NCBI RefSeq assembly: GCF_020026915.1
Contig: NZ_JAINUY010000002.1
Span: 310,001 to 374,000 of the forward strand
From: Flavobacterium potami
GTDB taxonomy: Bacteria > Bacteroidota > Bacteroidia > Flavobacteriales > Flavobacteriaceae
Direction: 5' to 3'
DNA length: 64,000 nt
Position 1 is the stretch's first letter. The number at the start of each line of letters is the position of its first letter. Under the pieces are notes generated by a model that ran no database searches, was not told the DNA's origin, and was given only the letters and a program-made list of their open reading frames with translations. Positions 62,175 through 64,000 of the stretch are shown here, one piece after another. The position numbers were made by a program, and so were the translations under genes.

Positions 62175-63689
62175 TTATGAGAATTGAGTAACGTTTTTTA
62201 AGTTGTCTGGAAAATATTGTTCAGATAAATTTGAAAATTCGTCACCTCGCATGAAAATATTAATGTCTACGTCTGCAAAACTACTTTTTCCTGCTGCAGC
62301 CAGAAGTTCATTTGCAGAGTGAAGCGTGTTTTTATGAAAATGATACACACGATCTGACTTGTCTGTAACTACCAAACCTTTCATCAGCATTTTGTTTTGA
62401 GTTGCTACGCCAGTTGGACATTCATTGTTATGACATCTTAAAGCTTGAATACAACCCAAAGAAAACATAAATCCTCTTGCGCTGTTGCACATGTCAGCGC
62501 CTAATGCAATTGCATGCAAAATAGAATAACCAGAAATGATTTTTCCGCTTCCAATAATGCGCATTTTATCTCGAATTCCTAAACGAACTAAAGTCTTGTT
62601 TACAAAAATTAAAGCTGGCTCAAAAGGCATTCCAACTCCATCTGCAAATTCTAGTGGTGCAGCACCAGTTCCTCCTTCAGCACCATCAACGGTAATAAAA
62701 TCTGGATATATATCTTCTGCGATCATTTCCTGACAGATATTTTCAAATTCTTCCGTATTTCCAATACACAATTTAAACCCTATTGGTTTTCCGTTTGAGA
62801 GATCGCGTAATTGTTTGATGAAATGAATTAATCCTTTGGCATCAGAAAAAGCATGATGACCTGGAGGAGAAAGAATCATGGTATGTGGCTGTACGCCTCT
62901 AATTTTGGCGATTTGTTCCGTGTTTTTCGCAGCAGGCAAAACACCTCCATGACCTGGTTTAGCACCTTGCGAAAGTTTGATTTCAATCATTTTGACATTC
63001 GGAAGATTGGCTTTCTCCTTGAAATTTTCCGGACTGAAATTTCCTTCTGCATCGCGGCAACCAAAATATCCTGTTCCAATCTGCCAAGTGATGTCGCCGC
63101 CGCCGGCCAAGTGAAATTCTGTCAAACCACCTTCTCCGGTATTTTGATAGAAATTACCTTTTTGCGCTCCAATATTGATAGCACGTACAGCGTTTTCACT
63201 CAACGAACCAAAACTCATGGCAGAAACATTAAACAAAGAAGCAGAATAAGGTTGTTTGCAGTCTTTTCCACCAACTAAAACACGAGGAAGCTCTTCATTT
63301 ACTTTTGCTGGAAAAATAGAATGTTTGATTCCTTCGTAGTTTTCTGTATTTAAGTTTAACTGCGTTCCAAAAGGCGTACTAGAATCAATATTTTTGGCTC
63401 TTTGATAAACCAACGAACGCTGATTTCTAGAAAACGGTTTTCCGTCTGTAGATCTTTCAATAAAATATTGCTGAATTTCAGGTGCAATCATTTCAAATAA
63501 ATATCTGAAATAACCCAAAACAGGGAAGTTTCGTAAAATAGCATGTTTCTTTTGTGAAGCATTATAAGCTCCAACAATCAATAAAATTGGAATTAAGAAA
63601 ACGAGTAAATAACCTCTTCCTGTGTAATAATAAATTGCAGTAACAATTAGAAACAATAAGAATCCGTAAATAAAGAATTTTTTTCTCAT
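62175..63689 (-). CDS. FMN-binding glutamate synthase family protein with membrane anchor
   Basis: 504 residues. Two N-terminal hydrophobic helices (about 6-45) precede the glutamate synthase central FMN/[3Fe-4S] barrel: SFGSLSENAVRAINIGAQKG, GAKPGHGGVLPAAK and the ADGVGMPFEP segment. The cluster site has CIQALRCHNNECPTG, i.e. C-x5-C-x4-C. The amidotransferase and the C-terminal beta-helix of GltB are absent, so it is not an ordinary glutamate synthase. Such short membrane-anchored forms are common and unassigned; electron transfer at the membrane is inferred. Confidence 0.88.
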   Translation of the reverse strand: MRKKFFIYGFLLFLIVTAIYYYTGRGYLLVFLIPILLIVGAYNASQKKHAILRNFPVLGYFRYLFEMIAPEIQQYFIERSTDGKPFSRNQRSLVYQRAKNIDSSTPFGTQLNLNTENYEGIKHSIFPAKVNEELPRVLVGGKDCKQPYSASLFNVSAMSFGSLSENAVRAINIGAQKGNFYQNTGEGGLTEFHLAGGGDITWQIGTGYFGCRDAEGNFSPENFKEKANLPNVKMIEIKLSQGAKPGHGGVLPAAKNTEQIAKIRGVQPHTMILSPPGHHAFSDAKGLIHFIKQLRDLSNGKPIGFKLCIGNTEEFENICQEMIAEDIYPDFITVDGAEGGTGAAPLEFADGVGMPFEPALIFVNKTLVRLGIRDKMRIIGSGKIISGYSILHAIALGADMCNSARGFMFSLGCIQALRCHNNECPTGVATQNKMLMKGLVVTDKSDRVYHFHKNTLHSANELLAAAGKSSFADVDINIFMRGDEFSNLSEQYFPDNLKNVTQFS

Positions 63690-63725
63690 GTTTTTAAAAA
63701 ATTAAATAGGTAATAAATGCGATAA

Positions 63726-64000
63726 TTAGTTGAATCTTAAACGTACATAAACGTGTTTGATTCCTTTTTTGTCTGATTCTCTTTCATCAATTTCAAGAAA
63801 ATCAGTCAGCGATTTCAGCATAGGTGTAAGTTTCGAAAAACCATAATTTCGAGGATCAAACTCCGGTTTTTTCTTTACAATCAAATTGCCGACATCACCA
63901 AGAAACGCCCAGCCATCATCATCTTCGATATCTTCAATTGTAGCTTCGATTAATTCTATAGTTTGTTTGTCAACTTTATGAAGCGCTTTTTCAGCTGGTT
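63726..64000 (-). CDS. C-terminal part of a LOTUS/OST-HTH domain protein (partial)
   Basis: The reading frame enters from the right edge and stops at 63726. The last 91 residues are visible: an acidic helix with DDDGWAFLGDVGN, then a winged-helix ending FDPRNYGFSKLTPMLKSL and a beta-strand tail VYVRLRFN. This is the OST-HTH/LOTUS signature. In bacteria this domain usually follows an NYN (PIN-like) nuclease domain, which would lie outside the window. The RNA-binding function is family knowledge. It lies 36 bases upstream of the FMN-enzyme gene on the same strand. Confidence 0.82.
   Translation of the reverse strand, partial: PAEKALHKVDKQTIELIEATIEDIEDDDGWAFLGDVGNLIVKKKPEFDPRNYGFSKLTPMLKSLTDFLEIDERESDKKGIKHVYVRLRFN

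Overview
The window reads as ordinary chromosome of a Flavobacterium-like member of the Bacteroidota (Flavobacteriia). The DNA is strongly AT-rich. Start codons mostly lack Shine-Dalgarno sequences. Many genes are preceded by the Bacteroidota promoter signature TAnnTTTG, often with an upstream TTG or TTTG. Clade markers include the gliding lipoprotein GldI, a type IX secretion C-terminal sorting domain on a subtilase, a class III glutamine synthetase, GH92 and GH88 hydrolases, and a GlcN-6-P deaminase fused to a PIG-L deacetylase. I see no tRNA or rRNA gene, insertion sequence, prophage or CRISPR array.

Layout. 0.2-5 kb: a TerC/Alx-type membrane protein and a divergent pair of glutamine synthetases of different classes (GSII and GSIII). 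5-13 kb: a possible small RNA, AIR synthase (purM), small unknown genes, a secreted GH92 mannosidase and an M61 lipoprotein peptidase. 13-16.5 kb: membrane-protein genes (sterol desaturase family, aquaporin, DoxX, EamA). 16.7-20.6 kb: a tight four-gene operon, DHH phosphoesterase, gldI and two exported cyclophilin-FKBP fusions. 20.8-24 kb: a CLC-family transporter, a RidA-like protein and cbpA-cbpM. 24-32 kb: small exported proteins, guaA, two LysM proteins and an OsmC protein. 32-43 kb: nagB-LmbE, pyrG-yidC, a MORN-repeat protein, a DUF4956 membrane protein and an exported PEP/pyruvate-binding ATP-grasp protein. 43-47 kb: mnmA, a T9SS subtilase and a nitronate-monooxygenase-like enzyme. 47-54.6 kb: NUDIX, PlsC-like, ECF sigma factor with a membrane partner, DUF3810 and PepD. 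54.8-64 kb: DEAD-box helicase, rdgB, ABC exporter, GH88, paired lipoproteins, an FMN glutamate-synthase-like protein and the 3' end of a LOTUS-domain gene.

Working together: glutamine metabolism recurs (GSII and GSIII make glutamine; GuaA and PyrG use it as amide donor). Purine supply is represented by purM and guaA, with RdgB cleaning the nucleotide pool. Envelope biogenesis and folding are represented by YidC, GldI, the PPIase fusions, LysM proteins and the T9SS cargo.

The least explained content is intergenic. Several unrelated families of short-unit repeats (period 6-9 bp) and long inverted repeats sit almost only between genes, mostly at 3' ends. They include a perfect 24-bp inverted repeat, a perfect 22-bp inverted repeat, a 25-bp-arm palindrome, a pair of 48-bp arms enclosing a terminator, and a perfect 48-bp palindrome directly upstream of the guaA promoter. 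Among proteins, the oddest are a signal-peptide-bearing PEP/pyruvate-dikinase-like protein with intact ATP-grasp motifs and a CLC transporter with fluoride-antiporter-like filter sequences. I found no obvious new multi-gene defence or biosynthetic system.
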